Positions 8,568 to 18,239 of a stretch of DNA of 64,000 nt are shown in pieces. The notes beneath the pieces were generated by a model. That model was not told where the DNA came from. It saw only the letters and a list, made by a program, of their open reading frames with translations, and ran no database searches. The position numbers and the translations under genes are program-made. Each line of letters opens with the position of its first letter. The first letter of the stretch is position 1. The stretch is from Chitinophagales bacterium (lineage in GTDB: Bacteria; Bacteroidota; Bacteroidia; Chitinophagales; JABDMM01): contig JABDMM010000088.1 in assembly GCA_013001465.1 (NCBI GenBank), forward strand, positions 43,404-107,403, written 5' to 3'.

Positions 8568-9389
8568 CTACTTCTCAAATTCTGCGATGATCCCTTTGTA
8601 AAATCTTTTTGGAAGAAAATCCATCAGGTATGGATCAAGTAAGCCGAGTTTTAAAACATAAGATCTTGCCGCAGAGTATTCATTATCCTTTGCACCTCCT
8701 CCGATTCCACCCGCTTTTGTTCGATCGACTTTCTCCGGTTTAAAAATTTTCTTAATGCTCCTTAACATCCCTTGTACCGAAAAGTACCGATACAATCTTT
8801 TCTTATTCATTCTCATTCCCGACTCCGCAAACATGGCTTCCCATTCTTCCTCGGTGTTAGAAAATGTAGTAAAGTACTCGCTCCTGCAGCTCTCCATTAT
8901 AAAGATCTTTCCACCCGGTTTTAATATTCTGGAGAGTTCTTTAATGATCTTCTTTTGGTCTTCCTGGGGATTATGATGCAAGACAGTAATGCTCACTATA
9001 TAATCGAAGTGATTGTCATCATATTTTAGTCTGTCTCCCGGATTATATTCACTAAAATCAATATCAGGATATTTCTCCTTGACGATTTCCAACATCTCTT
9101 TCGATATATCTACTCCGCTGTATTTTAGTCCGAATTGCCTGAAAAAAGGAACCCATCTCCCAACGCCACATCCTAACTCAAGGATCTCTTTACCCGCAAA
9201 AGATTCATTTTTAATAAAGTTCGAAAGGATCCTCGACTGGACCCTATCCATGATCTGATTTCTGATACCTTTCACATCTCTTGTACAGACAGCATGAAGG
9301 TCATCTTTAGCTTCCTTTGCACGTTCTGTCCAATATTCCTTTGCGTTATACTCCTTCCCAGAGAAATGTTTGTCTACCTTCTGATCCAT
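8568..9389 (-). CDS. Class I SAM-dependent methyltransferase
   Basis: 273 aa. Motif I is ILELGCGVGRWVPFF (about residue 70), followed by YSGVDISKEML (motif II), DYIVSITVLHH (motif IV) and LKPGGKIFIME (post-I region), the standard order for a methyltransf_11-type domain. The C-terminal third is specific to this protein. It lies downstream of a sulfotransferase on the same strand (58 bp gap), so the two may share a transcript. Acceptor unknown. Confidence 0.75.
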   Translation of the reverse strand: MDQKVDKHFSGKEYNAKEYWTERAKEAKDDLHAVCTRDVKGIRNQIMDRVQSRILSNFIKNESFAGKEILELGCGVGRWVPFFRQFGLKYSGVDISKEMLEIVKEKYPDIDFSEYNPGDRLKYDDNHFDYIVSITVLHHNPQEDQKKIIKELSRILKPGGKIFIMESCRSEYFTTFSNTEEEWEAMFAESGMRMNKKRLYRYFSVQGMLRSIKKIFKPEKVDRTKAGGIGGGAKDNEYSAARSYVLKLGLLDPYLMDFLPKRFYKGIIAEFEK

Positions 9390-9447
9390 TTTTCGATTTA
9401 TGTTCTGTTCAAAATAATACTTTCTTTCCTGATTCTCAAGAAGTAGC

Positions 9448-10200
9448 TTAGTAAGATATCAGGCTATAAGAATACTCGTTCACTTTCTCTTCTAACTCTT
9501 CTTTAATTCTGACGGCTTTTTTCTTGCTGAATAGACCTTTGCTGTATTTTTCCCACTTTTCGAAGTATTTCTTGTTGACGTTGGTTCTAACTTCTATTTC
9601 CTCCGGAAAGACAAGATCTGTTCCTAGAAACTCACCAATTTTCGAGATTGTTTCTTTTGGCTGGGAGACGAAGTCCTCATACCTTATCGTCATTTGGTTC
9701 TTAAGATGACCCTTGTCTTTTTCAAAAATTCCATAACAGGTTAACCAGTGCTCTATCAAAGATTGAATACTGGTTTTTGACCATTTCCTGGTCGCAAAAG
9801 CAACGGCGATTGGGTGCCTTTGAATTGTTATGAAATAGGAGTCAGGAAATATAGTTTGCAGATACCTCGATCTGATCAGATTTGGTGGAGATTTCTCAAG
9901 AAGATACGTCTTGCTTAAATCCCAGTATTCGCCCCATTCTTCTTTTAGCCTGTTGTTATTCTCCGGAGTTAAAAGTGATGAATGCTCATTTAAATATGCG
10001 TCTTGATCAAAACCGAATTTACCTGGTCCTCCATAAAAATATGCAGGTTTGAAAACTGTCTGAACATGCTGACCTTCATCTTCGGGCTTTCCGGTATCCC
10101 TGAAACCACTGAAATCATCCTGCTCTCGCAGTATTTGAAACATTAAAGAAGTTCCGCTGCGATGCAGACCAGATACAAAAACATACTTATGTTGATCCAT
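9448..10200 (-). CDS. Sulfotransferase-family protein
   Basis: 250 aa. The N-terminal FVSGLHRSGTSLMFQIL is the PAPS 5'-phosphosulfate-binding loop of the sulfotransferase family. YFITIQRHPIAVAFA, with its Arg, matches the 3'-phosphate-binding segment. MTIRYEDFVSQP is another family hallmark. The start codon overlaps the stop of the upstream aldehyde dehydrogenase by 1 bp (TAATG type), so translation is probably coupled. Acceptor unknown; a small metabolite or envelope glycan is possible. Confidence 0.75.
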   Translation of the reverse strand: MDQHKYVFVSGLHRSGTSLMFQILREQDDFSGFRDTGKPEDEGQHVQTVFKPAYFYGGPGKFGFDQDAYLNEHSSLLTPENNNRLKEEWGEYWDLSKTYLLEKSPPNLIRSRYLQTIFPDSYFITIQRHPIAVAFATRKWSKTSIQSLIEHWLTCYGIFEKDKGHLKNQMTIRYEDFVSQPKETISKIGEFLGTDLVFPEEIEVRTNVNKKYFEKWEKYSKGLFSKKKAVRIKEELEEKVNEYSYSLISY

Positions 10201-11750
10201 TAAAGGTCGAATTGTATTCCTTGTGCTAATGGCAACTCATCTCCATAATTAACAGTATTAGTTTGACGACGCATGTAGACCTTCCAGGCATCGGAACCCG
10301 ATTCCCTACCCCCACCGGTTTCCTTCTCTCCTCCAAATGCACCACCAATTTCAGCGCCCGACGTACCTATATTGACATTTGCAATTCCACAATCTGAGCC
10401 TGCTGCAGATAAAAATCGCTCCATCTCTCTCATATTTGTTGTCATAATAGCTGAGGACAATCCTTGAACTACTCCATTTTGCATTTCGATTGCCTCTTCC
10501 AAAGTAGAATACTTCATCAAATAAAGAATAGGTGCAAAGGTTTCATCCTGAACAATCTGAAGATCATTCGTTACCTCAGCGATCGCCGGTTTTACATAAC
10601 ATCCTGACTCATATCCTTCTCCTTCTTCTACACCACCCTCAACAAGTATCATCCCACCCTGCTCCTTTACAGCTTCCAATGCAGCTGAATATATCTTCAC
10701 AGCATCTATATCGATCAATGGACCAACATGATTATTTTCATCGAGTGGATTACCTATCTTAAGTTGTCCATAAGCGCTAACAAGTGCCTCCTTTACTTTA
10801 TCGTATATACTTTCGTGAATGATCAATCTTCTTGTAGAAGTACAACGCTGACCACAAGTTCCGACTGCACCAAATACAGTTCCTACTAAAGTCATATCAA
10901 GGTCGGCTTCAGGAGTGACAATGATCGCATTGTTTCCTCCAAGCTCGAGCAAACTCTTTCCAAGTCTGCTTCCAACTGCTGCAGCTACTTTTTTCCCCAT
11001 GCGTATAGAACCCGTCGCCGAAATCAAAGGCACCCTTTTATCTCCAGTTAGTAGTTCGCCAACTTTATAATCTCCATTCACTATGCAACTCACACCTTCC
11101 GGTACATCATTCTCTTTGAATACTTTATTGACAATATTTTGGCAAGCAACTGAGCACAAAGGTGTTTTTTCTGAAGGCTTCCAAATACAAACATCACCAC
11201 AAACCCATGCAAGCATTGAGTTCCAAGACCATACTGCAACCGGAAAATTAAATGCTGAAATGACTCCAACCACTCCAAGTGGATGCCATTGCTCAAACAT
11301 TCTGTGATTTGGTCTTTCTGACTGGATCGTTAAGCCATATAATTGTCTTGACAACCCAACTGCAAAATCGCAGATATCGATCATCTCCTGAACTTCACCA
11401 TATCCTTCTTGTAAACTCTTACCCATTTCATATGAAACCAACCTACCTAACGCCTCTTTCTTAGCCCTAAGTTCATTACCTATCTGGCGAACCACTTCAC
11501 CTCTTTTAGGCGCAGGCCACGTTCTCCATGTCTTGAATGCTTCAAGAGACTTGCCGACAAGATTTTCGTATTCTCCCTCAGAAGCAACCGAGACTTTGCC
11601 TATCAACTGACCATCTACAGGTGAAAAAGACTCTAACATGCCTCCTTCTCCCTTAAACCAGTTTGCTCCGGTTGATACTCCAGAATTCTCACGCTCTATT
11701 CCTAGCTCTTTCAAGAAATTCAGATCTATTTTTTGCATTGATTCAATCAT
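10200..11750 (-). CDS. Aldehyde dehydrogenase, ALDH7 (alpha-aminoadipic semialdehyde dehydrogenase-like)
   Basis: 516 aa. The order of motifs is that of NAD(P)-dependent aldehyde dehydrogenases: VISAFNFPVAVWSWN, WKPSEKTPL (cofactor Lys), ATGSIRMGKKV, LELGGNNAIIV (catalytic Glu) and GTCGQRCTSTRR (catalytic Cys). The GQRCTSTRR block and the N-terminal ELGIERENSGVS resemble ALDH7/antiquitin and Bacteroidota relatives in lysine catabolism. ATG codons at 11750 and 11738 are both possible starts. It heads a minus-strand set with the sulfotransferase and methyltransferase genes. Confidence 0.85.
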   Translation of the reverse strand: MIESMQKIDLNFLKELGIERENSGVSTGANWFKGEGGMLESFSPVDGQLIGKVSVASEGEYENLVGKSLEAFKTWRTWPAPKRGEVVRQIGNELRAKKEALGRLVSYEMGKSLQEGYGEVQEMIDICDFAVGLSRQLYGLTIQSERPNHRMFEQWHPLGVVGVISAFNFPVAVWSWNSMLAWVCGDVCIWKPSEKTPLCSVACQNIVNKVFKENDVPEGVSCIVNGDYKVGELLTGDKRVPLISATGSIRMGKKVAAAVGSRLGKSLLELGGNNAIIVTPEADLDMTLVGTVFGAVGTCGQRCTSTRRLIIHESIYDKVKEALVSAYGQLKIGNPLDENNHVGPLIDIDAVKIYSAALEAVKEQGGMILVEGGVEEGEGYESGCYVKPAIAEVTNDLQIVQDETFAPILYLMKYSTLEEAIEMQNGVVQGLSSAIMTTNMREMERFLSAAGSDCGIANVNIGTSGAEIGGAFGGEKETGGGRESGSDAWKVYMRRQTNTVNYGDELPLAQGIQFDL

Positions 11751-11770
11751 GTTAATGGTAATTTTTGCTG

Positions 11771-11778
11771 CAAAATTA
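11771..11778 (-). promoter_or_regulatory. Candidate -7 box (TAnnTTTG) for the ALDH operon
   Basis: On the minus strand the sequence is TAATTTTG followed by C, an exact match to TAnnTTTG. It lies 20 bp before the ATG at 11750 and 32 bp before the one at 11738. The rest of the 226-bp gap to the next gene holds only a weak inverted repeat (GACAAT/ATTGTC, 11865-11886). Confidence 0.4.
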
Positions 11779-11987
11779 AGTAATTCATTATAGATTGGAT
11801 ACGAGTTTAAAAATCCGAGGTTGACATAAATTTCTACATCTTAAATTTATACATGAACGATCACGACAATACGATTTAAAATTGTCTTCATTTAACAATT
11901 CAGAAGCCAGATAAACCAATAAAAGTGATACCGGACCTATGATTCTCAAGGAGGAGAATAAGCATATCATCAATATTGATTAAACTT

Positions 11988-12524
11988 ATGAGAAAACTAA
12001 TACTATACTCAGCAGTCAGCCTTGACAATTATATAGCCAGACCTAACGGAAAGGTCGATTGGCTGGAAGATCCGGACTATGTCAAGCCCAAAGAAGATTA
12101 TGGATATCACAAATTTTATGAAACAATAGATACTACCCTTATGGGAAACGGAACATATAAAATATTAGAAGATTTTGATGTTCCATTTCCTTATCCTGAC
12201 AAAACTAACTACGTTTTTAGCAGATCTAAAGAAAATGAGGATACGGAGTTCATTAAGTACATTTATGGAGACATTATTGGATTTACACAACAACTCAAAG
12301 AAACAGCTGGCAAAGACATCTGGTTAATAGGAGGTGGGCAGATCAATAGCGAATTATTAAATCATGATCTAATAGACCGGATCATACTTACCACTTTTCC
12401 CATAGTCCTTGGGAAAGGGATCCCATTGTTTAATGGAGAAGTTAAAGAAAGCAAATTCGAGCTTGTCGAAAGCCAACATTTCGATTATGGACTTCTGCAA
12501 CTTACCTTCGACAAGAAGCAATAA
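11988..12524 (+). CDS. Dihydrofolate reductase-fold protein (RibD C-terminal-like)
   Basis: 178 aa from the ATG at 11988 (an in-frame ATG also exists at 11976). The start RKLILYSAVSLDNYIARPNG is typical of the stand-alone RibD_C/DHFR-like family. The NADPH-binding segment DIWLIGGGQINSELL and the end LVESQHFDYGLLQLTF are also characteristic. These proteins are predicted NADPH-dependent reductases with unknown substrates. It is not next to riboflavin genes. Confidence 0.75.
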   Translation: MRKLILYSAVSLDNYIARPNGKVDWLEDPDYVKPKEDYGYHKFYETIDTTLMGNGTYKILEDFDVPFPYPDKTNYVFSRSKENEDTEFIKYIYGDIIGFTQQLKETAGKDIWLIGGGQINSELLNHDLIDRIILTTFPIVLGKGIPLFNGEVKESKFELVESQHFDYGLLQLTFDKKQ

Positions 12525-12545
12525 TCACCCTTAAGTTTAATTAAT

Positions 12546-12587
12546 ATTACGTATCTTGCGTTACGTACTTTACGTTACGTACTTTAC
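12546..12587 (+). repeat. Three 14-bp tandem repeats upstream of an ATPase gene
   Basis: Units occupy 12546-12559, 12560-12573 and 12574-12587. The last two are identical (GTTACGTACTTTAC); the first differs at four positions. Each holds the palindrome TACGTA, so three such sites are spaced exactly 14 bp apart. The array ends 6 bp before the ATG at 12594, in the leader or promoter position. Confidence 0.85.
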
Positions 12588-12593
12588 GCAACC

Positions 12594-13718
12594 ATGAGAA
12601 AATTAAAAAACCCATTCCTGCTAACCGGTTTCTACGGTGTCAAGTACTTCTGTAACAGGAAAAAAGAGCTTAAAGAACTGGAGTCATGCATATCCAATGA
12701 GAGAAACATTGTCTTGTACTCATGGAGAAGGATGGGTAAAACAGCCCTGATAAAGTACTTCCTCAGTAAGCAGAAAAGAAGTAAAAAAGCTGAATACATT
12801 TATGTTGATTTACTTGGAAGTAGAAACATGAAGTCTGCCGTACAGTTGATCGCTCAAGCTGTATATGAGGAGTTTGGTAAAACATCTTCTGGTTTATCTG
12901 CTTCTTTAAAGAGACTTTTAGGTGTTATTGGTGTTGGCCTTAGTTTTGACCCGGTCTCCGGAACGCCCACTTTACAGCTATCATACAAACAGCCATCAGA
13001 TGCAAAAAAATCACTAAACGCAATTGGAGAGTTCCTAAGAGATAGAAAAAAAACTATTGTTGTAGCACTAGATGAGTTTCAGCAGGTCGCCGAATTTGAA
13101 GATGAAAACGGTGAAGCACTATTCAGAACCTGGGTTCAGGACTTTCCATCGATCCGATTTATTTTTAGTGGAAGCCACAGGCACATGATGGTATCAATGT
13201 TTACAGAAAAAAACAGACCCTTTTACCACAGTTCCCGCCTTATTCCCCTAAATCCCATCGAAAAGAATGATTATAAAAAATTTATACTGAAGCACTTTAA
13301 CGATGCTGATAAATCAATACAAGAAAGTGAGATCGACAATATTTATGGATGGAGCAGACAACAAACCTATTGTATTCAATTAGTCTGCAACAGGCTCTTT
13401 GGAATGTTTGATAAGGTAAATCCGGCTGACCTTAAGAAGGTCTTTAATGATCTCATACAAGAAGAAGCTCCTTTGTTCGCATCATACTCAAAACTTCTTT
13501 CATCAACCCAATGGAATGTATTGCGTGCAGTGGCGAGTGAAGAACCGCTCACCAGCTACTTGTCTGCGGATTTTATCCGAAAATATGATCTCGGTGCAAC
13601 AAGCTCGGTTAGCACCGCTCTAAATGCACTCATGAAAAAAGAGATCGTTATTGAAGACAACGGCAATTATCTGGTTCACGACGTACTGTTAGCACGATGG
13701 CTTCAATCACTACAGTAA
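12594..13718 (+). CDS. AAA+ ATP-binding protein (archaeal-ATPase-like, STAND-type)
   Basis: 374 aa. Walker A is SWRRMGKTAL (about residue 47) and Walker B is IVVALDEFQQ (about residue 155). A sensor-like FIFSGSHRHMM follows, with the Ser/His pattern of the archaeal ATPase (PF01637-type) group. The opening NPFLLTGFYGVKYFCNRKKEL is also typical of that group. The C-terminal 100 residues look like a winged helix. Proteins of this type are often solitary with unknown roles; some act in defence or signalling. Its stop is 1 bp from the convergent RND gene. Confidence 0.75.
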   Translation: MRKLKNPFLLTGFYGVKYFCNRKKELKELESCISNERNIVLYSWRRMGKTALIKYFLSKQKRSKKAEYIYVDLLGSRNMKSAVQLIAQAVYEEFGKTSSGLSASLKRLLGVIGVGLSFDPVSGTPTLQLSYKQPSDAKKSLNAIGEFLRDRKKTIVVALDEFQQVAEFEDENGEALFRTWVQDFPSIRFIFSGSHRHMMVSMFTEKNRPFYHSSRLIPLNPIEKNDYKKFILKHFNDADKSIQESEIDNIYGWSRQQTYCIQLVCNRLFGMFDKVNPADLKKVFNDLIQEEAPLFASYSKLLSSTQWNVLRAVASEEPLTSYLSADFIRKYDLGATSSVSTALNALMKKEIVIEDNGNYLVHDVLLARWLQSLQ

Positions 13719-13719
13719 C

Positions 13720-16029
13720 CTAATTCTTTCGTATATAGATAAGAGGTACAAGAAATATCACAGCTAAAAAACAAAGTAGGTATCCAGAAATAATAAATAA
13801 ACCAAGTCTGCTGTTGCTGGGTATTGCAGAAAATAACAGAAATCCAAATGCTATTGCTACGATCACTGAGTCTAAAACAAAGGCTGGACCTATTTCTTTA
13901 ATGGCCTTTAAAATGCGACTCTCTTCGGAGTCAAAAGATATCGCCTTCATGCTCTCTATCCAGTGAATTGAAAAATCAACGCCAATTCCTATAATGATGC
14001 TGGCAAACATTGATGTCGCAACACCGAGTGGGATCCCGAACGCACCCATCATAGCAAAAAGTCCCACAATAGCTATCACTGGTGGCAGGATCGCTACACT
14101 AGCCAATCGTAACGATCTGTAAAAGATCATCGTGAGTAGAAATACAAGAGCTATGGAAATGATCAAAGACCTAAGCTGAGTATCTACTATACTTGTGATC
14201 ATAGACTGACTCGTTGCTACATCTCCTCCTATCTCTAGATCTATTTGATGCTTTTCTGAATACTCCTCGATCCTGCTCATCAAACCCGAAACCTTAAGGT
14301 AATCCGGTTCCCTCAAAAATATCCGGATCAATGCCTCTGAAGAATTTTGATTAACCTGTTCAGATAACAAACGCTCTCCAAGTACCATACCGTAATATTG
14401 CAGCACTTCTAAATTTTCTGACTCATTCCCCCACTTGCCTGTTTTACCATAGAGTTTTCCATACAGGTATTCAATTTGATCTGTAAACCGATAAACCCCA
14501 CCTTCACCGCTCTGAACTAAAGTCTCTAAATAACTCTCCAACTCTTCAAGTTTATTCAATACACCGGGATTTTCGATCCGATCATCTAGTTTCACTTTTA
14601 CCAGAAGCTGATGTGTTCCATAAAAGTTTTTATTTACTATATCGACATCCTTACGAATCTCACTATTCTTCGAAAACCCGCTTTGCCAGCTGTCCCATAC
14701 TTCAACCTTAGTTGTAAGCCAAGCTGAACATATCATGTAAATAGCCATGATCAGCAATGATTGCTTTTTATGGTCGAATACCCACTGCACACCTTGTGAA
14801 AGGAAAGATGGGTTTTCAAGTCCACTTATCATTGCCTTTTTTGTAAAACGTTCTTTTGGTATCCAGCTTAATAACGAAGGGATAACAAGCAAGGTCCACA
14901 GCATACAAAAGAGTATTCCAACAGCAGTAAAAATCCCGAAATACTTCACTGCCAGGATAGGTGAGAAAACAAAAGCAGAGAATCCTATAGATGTAGTAAC
15001 AGAAGTCAGGATCACACGCCGGGACATGATCTTGAATGTCATCGATATCAACTCCTCTCTATCAGATTCCGGATGCTCTTTGATGAGCCGACTATAGCAA
15101 TTGAGCACATGGACCTCATCGGATATACCAATTGCTGTTAAGATCACAGGAATAATAATAATTGTGATATAGATCGGAATCCCTAGTATGCCCATAAGTC
15201 CAAATACAAATATTAAGCAAGCGCCAACTTCTGAAAGTGGCAAAAGAACTGCCGGAAAACTTCGGTATCGGAGAAAGAAGATGATAGCCATGAAAAGGAT
15301 GCTAAGCGGAATCAGCTTACTTAGATCTTTCAATATATAACCACCCAACGCTGTTTCTGCAACGGGATTACCACTAACAAACAGAACATGAAGGTCATCA
15401 CGTTCCTCTTTCAACAGCTTTTTCACGTTATCGATCACCTCAGTTGCCTCTGCTCTGTTATTCAGATCTGCAAAAATAATTGTCGCTGTAGGAGCCCATG
15501 TCTCCGGGCCATTTCCAAAGTTGCCATCCAGTGAAATGAGAAATCCACGTAAAAAATCAATCTCATAAGTGATCCTTTTGAGCTTGAGAAAGTCATCAAG
15601 CAGTATATTGAAATTTATGAAATGTGGGTACTTGTTAAAATCCCGTTGTTTTGGCTTTGGCTGTAGTGTTGTGAGACTCAGTACTTTCTCCGGATTAATA
15701 CCGTTTACTTCCCTTAACTTATTACTTAGTCGATTAACAAGAAGGAAAGTGTAGTCATTAAAGATTCCATCTTTATGTCTGCTTTGTACGACCACCATCA
15801 GCTTATCCGATGTGCCAAATTTTAGGCTGATATCCTTATCGATTTCTAAGCTGAAATCATTTTCAGATAGCAGTGCCCTGCCATCAGTTTTAAGTTTCAG
15901 ATTAAAAATACCCATTGAAACACCACCTACTATTAGAACAGAAAGCAGCACAACAACGTATGGATAACGTAGCGAGAACATAAACAGTAAGATAATGAAA
16001 AGTGATAAAAGTGTATTCGATATCCACAA
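13720..16029 (-). CDS. RND/MMPL-family membrane exporter
   Basis: 769 aa. Two repeats each have an N-terminal membrane helix, a large periplasmic loop and a bundle of helices, about 12 helices in all. The first bundle contains VGACLIFVFGLMGILG and GISDEVHVLN; the second has GIGVDFSIHWIESM, the paired acidic-residue motif of sterol-sensing/RND exporters. The listed start is a TTG at 16029; an ATG at 15981 (MFSLRYPYV) also leaves the first helix intact and may be the real start. Cargo unknown, perhaps lipids. No adaptor or TolC gene is nearby. Confidence 0.75.
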   Translation of the reverse strand: MWISNTLLSLFIILLFMFSLRYPYVVVLLSVLIVGGVSMGIFNLKLKTDGRALLSENDFSLEIDKDISLKFGTSDKLMVVVQSRHKDGIFNDYTFLLVNRLSNKLREVNGINPEKVLSLTTLQPKPKQRDFNKYPHFINFNILLDDFLKLKRITYEIDFLRGFLISLDGNFGNGPETWAPTATIIFADLNNRAEATEVIDNVKKLLKEERDDLHVLFVSGNPVAETALGGYILKDLSKLIPLSILFMAIIFFLRYRSFPAVLLPLSEVGACLIFVFGLMGILGIPIYITIIIIPVILTAIGISDEVHVLNCYSRLIKEHPESDREELISMTFKIMSRRVILTSVTTSIGFSAFVFSPILAVKYFGIFTAVGILFCMLWTLLVIPSLLSWIPKERFTKKAMISGLENPSFLSQGVQWVFDHKKQSLLIMAIYMICSAWLTTKVEVWDSWQSGFSKNSEIRKDVDIVNKNFYGTHQLLVKVKLDDRIENPGVLNKLEELESYLETLVQSGEGGVYRFTDQIEYLYGKLYGKTGKWGNESENLEVLQYYGMVLGERLLSEQVNQNSSEALIRIFLREPDYLKVSGLMSRIEEYSEKHQIDLEIGGDVATSQSMITSIVDTQLRSLIISIALVFLLTMIFYRSLRLASVAILPPVIAIVGLFAMMGAFGIPLGVATSMFASIIIGIGVDFSIHWIESMKAISFDSEESRILKAIKEIGPAFVLDSVIVAIAFGFLLFSAIPSNSRLGLFIISGYLLCFLAVIFLVPLIYIRKN

Positions 16030-16060
16030 TTGCAGCTGCGTTTTGCCTGCTATGTTTTCA

Positions 16061-16069
16061 TATATTTAC
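16061..16069 (+). promoter_or_regulatory. Candidate -7 box for the glycosyltransferase gene
   Basis: TATATTTAC resembles the Bacteroidota -7 element (TAnnTTTG with G replaced by A). It lies 18 bp before the ATG at 16088, in the 58-bp gap between divergent genes. Confidence 0.25.
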
Positions 16070-16087
16070 AACCATTAAAATTGAAGG

Positions 16088-18238
16088 ATGAAAAACTGGA
16101 TCTTAAATAACAGATACTTCACTCTGGCTGCACTGTTTTGCCTGGTTTTCCTTTTAGGAGCAAGCCTTGACAGTGGAATAAACGGTGATGACCGTTTCCA
16201 TATTCCGCAAGGTGTATACAGTTTGAAGTGGTACACTTCCATGGGAGAAGACAAGTCATTCATGATAAGCAAGGACGAAGGTGGAGGTATGGTCGGTATT
16301 TCAACCTACGACTATGGTGTTTTGATCGAGTTGGTAAACAATGTTGTGAATAATATACTGGGGAATGATCCCTCAGAAGAGAGGTATCATACGGTAAGAC
16401 ATATGATCATTGCTATGTTTGGGTTTATTGGGATTTTATTCGCCGGTATGATCGGTAGGTTTCTTTTCAATTGGAAAGCCGGAGTTCTGTTTATGCTGCT
16501 CCTTACTTTCACTCCAAGATACCTGGGCCATGCAACCTTTAATCCAAAAGATCTTCCTTTTGCTGTCGGTTACATAGCTACCTTGTATTTCCTTATTAAA
16601 TTCCTAAGCGAACTTAAAAATCCACGATGGATCACCGCGATCGGTTTTGCAGGATCTCTGGCAATAGCTCTTAGTGCCAGAATCGGTGGTCTTCTACTCA
16701 TCGTCTATGCCTTCATGTTTACAGCTATTGCACTTTTTCTGGATAGATCAGACAGCGAAGTCAAATCCAAAAAAAAGGTGGCATCAAAAGGATTTGCATC
16801 AAAATATTTTATACCGATGAGAAACTTGGTTCTCATCTCCCTGGCCGGCTACTTTGGAGGACTACTGTTCTGGCCTTACGGACTGATGGATCCAATAAAC
16901 AATCCACTTAGCGTTCTTCGTGGATGGACAAATTTCAGAACAACTATCAGTATATTGTTTGAAGGCAATATAATTTCAAGTGGAAGTGTCCCATGGAATT
17001 ACATTCCGAAATATCTCATCATTACAACTCCAATAATTATTCTTCTCGGAAGTATACTTTCGATATGGCTTTTCTTTGATTTTATACGACAGAAAAAAAC
17101 AATTAAAGCACTCGCTATATTCATTCTACACTTTACTGTTGCGTTCCCAATAATATATGTCATCTATAAAGAATCGGTTTTGTATGACGGTTTTCGGCAT
17201 ATGTTATTTACACTCCCACCTTTAGTTGTCCTTGGTGGAAGTGGATTGTACTTCCTCACAGAAAAATTCAAGAATCGATATATACAGATCGCTGTTATTG
17301 CAGTTGTAATAGCGGGAATGGCTAAGCCTGTTTTTCATATTGTAAGTAATCCAACTGTGGCTTATGTCTACTTCAATCAACTAATAGGAAATAATGAGGG
17401 TGCTTTTGGTTATTATGAAACTGACTATTGGGGGCTTTCTGTTAAAGACGCTGTAAGTTATCTTGAGGAAGAAGGTTTGCTTGAAGGTGGTACCGAAGAA
17501 GATCCGATCGTGATCTCTACGAATTTTGGTTACTCGTTATCAGTTTACGTTAAAGATCATCAGCCAAACGCTAAAAAACAGTATGTGCAGTTTAGAGCGA
17601 GATATGATAAGGATTGGGATTACGGGATCTTCGTTAACAGATTCATCGATGCCTCCCATCTTCGATCCGGTAAGTGGCCTTCATCACGTGCGATCCATAC
17701 AATTGATGCTGGTGGTATTCCGGTCTGTGCTATTTATCAAAATCTGGATAAATGGCCAAGCAAAGGACAAGAGGCTCTAAATAATAAGAACTGGCAAGCT
17801 TCCATAACTAATTTTGAGAAAGAAGTGGAGTTGCATCCGGATAATGAAATTGCGTGGAACAGCCTTGGTACTGCCTATCAGAATACAAACAGAGCTCAGG
17901 ACGCGATCAATGCCTATCAAAACGCACTCAAAATAAATCCGGAAGATCAAAGTGCCAGTTCACAGTTGGGAATGCTTTATGTGAACACCAACCAGATCAA
18001 CAAAGCAAAACAGGTTTTCTTCGATCAGATAAAGCTTAATCCGATAAATGCAAATGCTTACTATTACCTGGCTGTAGTAGAATACAACGCTAATAATCTA
18101 AACGGAGCATTTACTTATGTTCAACAAGCCATAGAGATCAATCCTAATTTCAGGTCTGCTTATCAGCTGTTGGCAAATATTTACGAAGCGCTAGGGAATA
18201 AAGCTCAGGCGGATAATATAAGGAGACAGTTACGATAG
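16088..18238 (+). CDS. Membrane glycosyltransferase (GT39-like) with C-terminal TPRs
   Basis: 716 aa. Residues 1 to about 420 hold around ten membrane helices. The first external loop carries an acidic NGDDRFHIPQG motif, as expected for a GT-C-fold enzyme using a polyprenyl-phosphate sugar, and a later loop reads FNPKDLPFAVGY. Residues about 560-716 are three to four tetratricopeptide repeats (AWNSLGTAYQNTNRAQDAINAY and similar). The TPR tail may recruit a protein partner. It is divergent from the RND exporter. Acceptor unknown. Confidence 0.7.
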   Translation: MKNWILNNRYFTLAALFCLVFLLGASLDSGINGDDRFHIPQGVYSLKWYTSMGEDKSFMISKDEGGGMVGISTYDYGVLIELVNNVVNNILGNDPSEERYHTVRHMIIAMFGFIGILFAGMIGRFLFNWKAGVLFMLLLTFTPRYLGHATFNPKDLPFAVGYIATLYFLIKFLSELKNPRWITAIGFAGSLAIALSARIGGLLLIVYAFMFTAIALFLDRSDSEVKSKKKVASKGFASKYFIPMRNLVLISLAGYFGGLLFWPYGLMDPINNPLSVLRGWTNFRTTISILFEGNIISSGSVPWNYIPKYLIITTPIIILLGSILSIWLFFDFIRQKKTIKALAIFILHFTVAFPIIYVIYKESVLYDGFRHMLFTLPPLVVLGGSGLYFLTEKFKNRYIQIAVIAVVIAGMAKPVFHIVSNPTVAYVYFNQLIGNNEGAFGYYETDYWGLSVKDAVSYLEEEGLLEGGTEEDPIVISTNFGYSLSVYVKDHQPNAKKQYVQFRARYDKDWDYGIFVNRFIDASHLRSGKWPSSRAIHTIDAGGIPVCAIYQNLDKWPSKGQEALNNKNWQASITNFEKEVELHPDNEIAWNSLGTAYQNTNRAQDAINAYQNALKINPEDQSASSQLGMLYVNTNQINKAKQVFFDQIKLNPINANAYYYLAVVEYNANNLNGAFTYVQQAIEINPNFRSAYQLLANIYEALGNKAQADNIRRQLR

Positions 18239-18239
18239 A

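Noticed and set aside
8372..8590. Plus-strand frame of 72 codons
   Set aside because: Overlaps the membrane-protein gene at 8283 in another frame and runs into the methyltransferase end; not protein-like.
11865..11886. Inverted repeat GACAAT/ATTGTC as a terminator or operator
   Set aside because: Only six pairs, AT-rich and without a U-tract; too weak to support.
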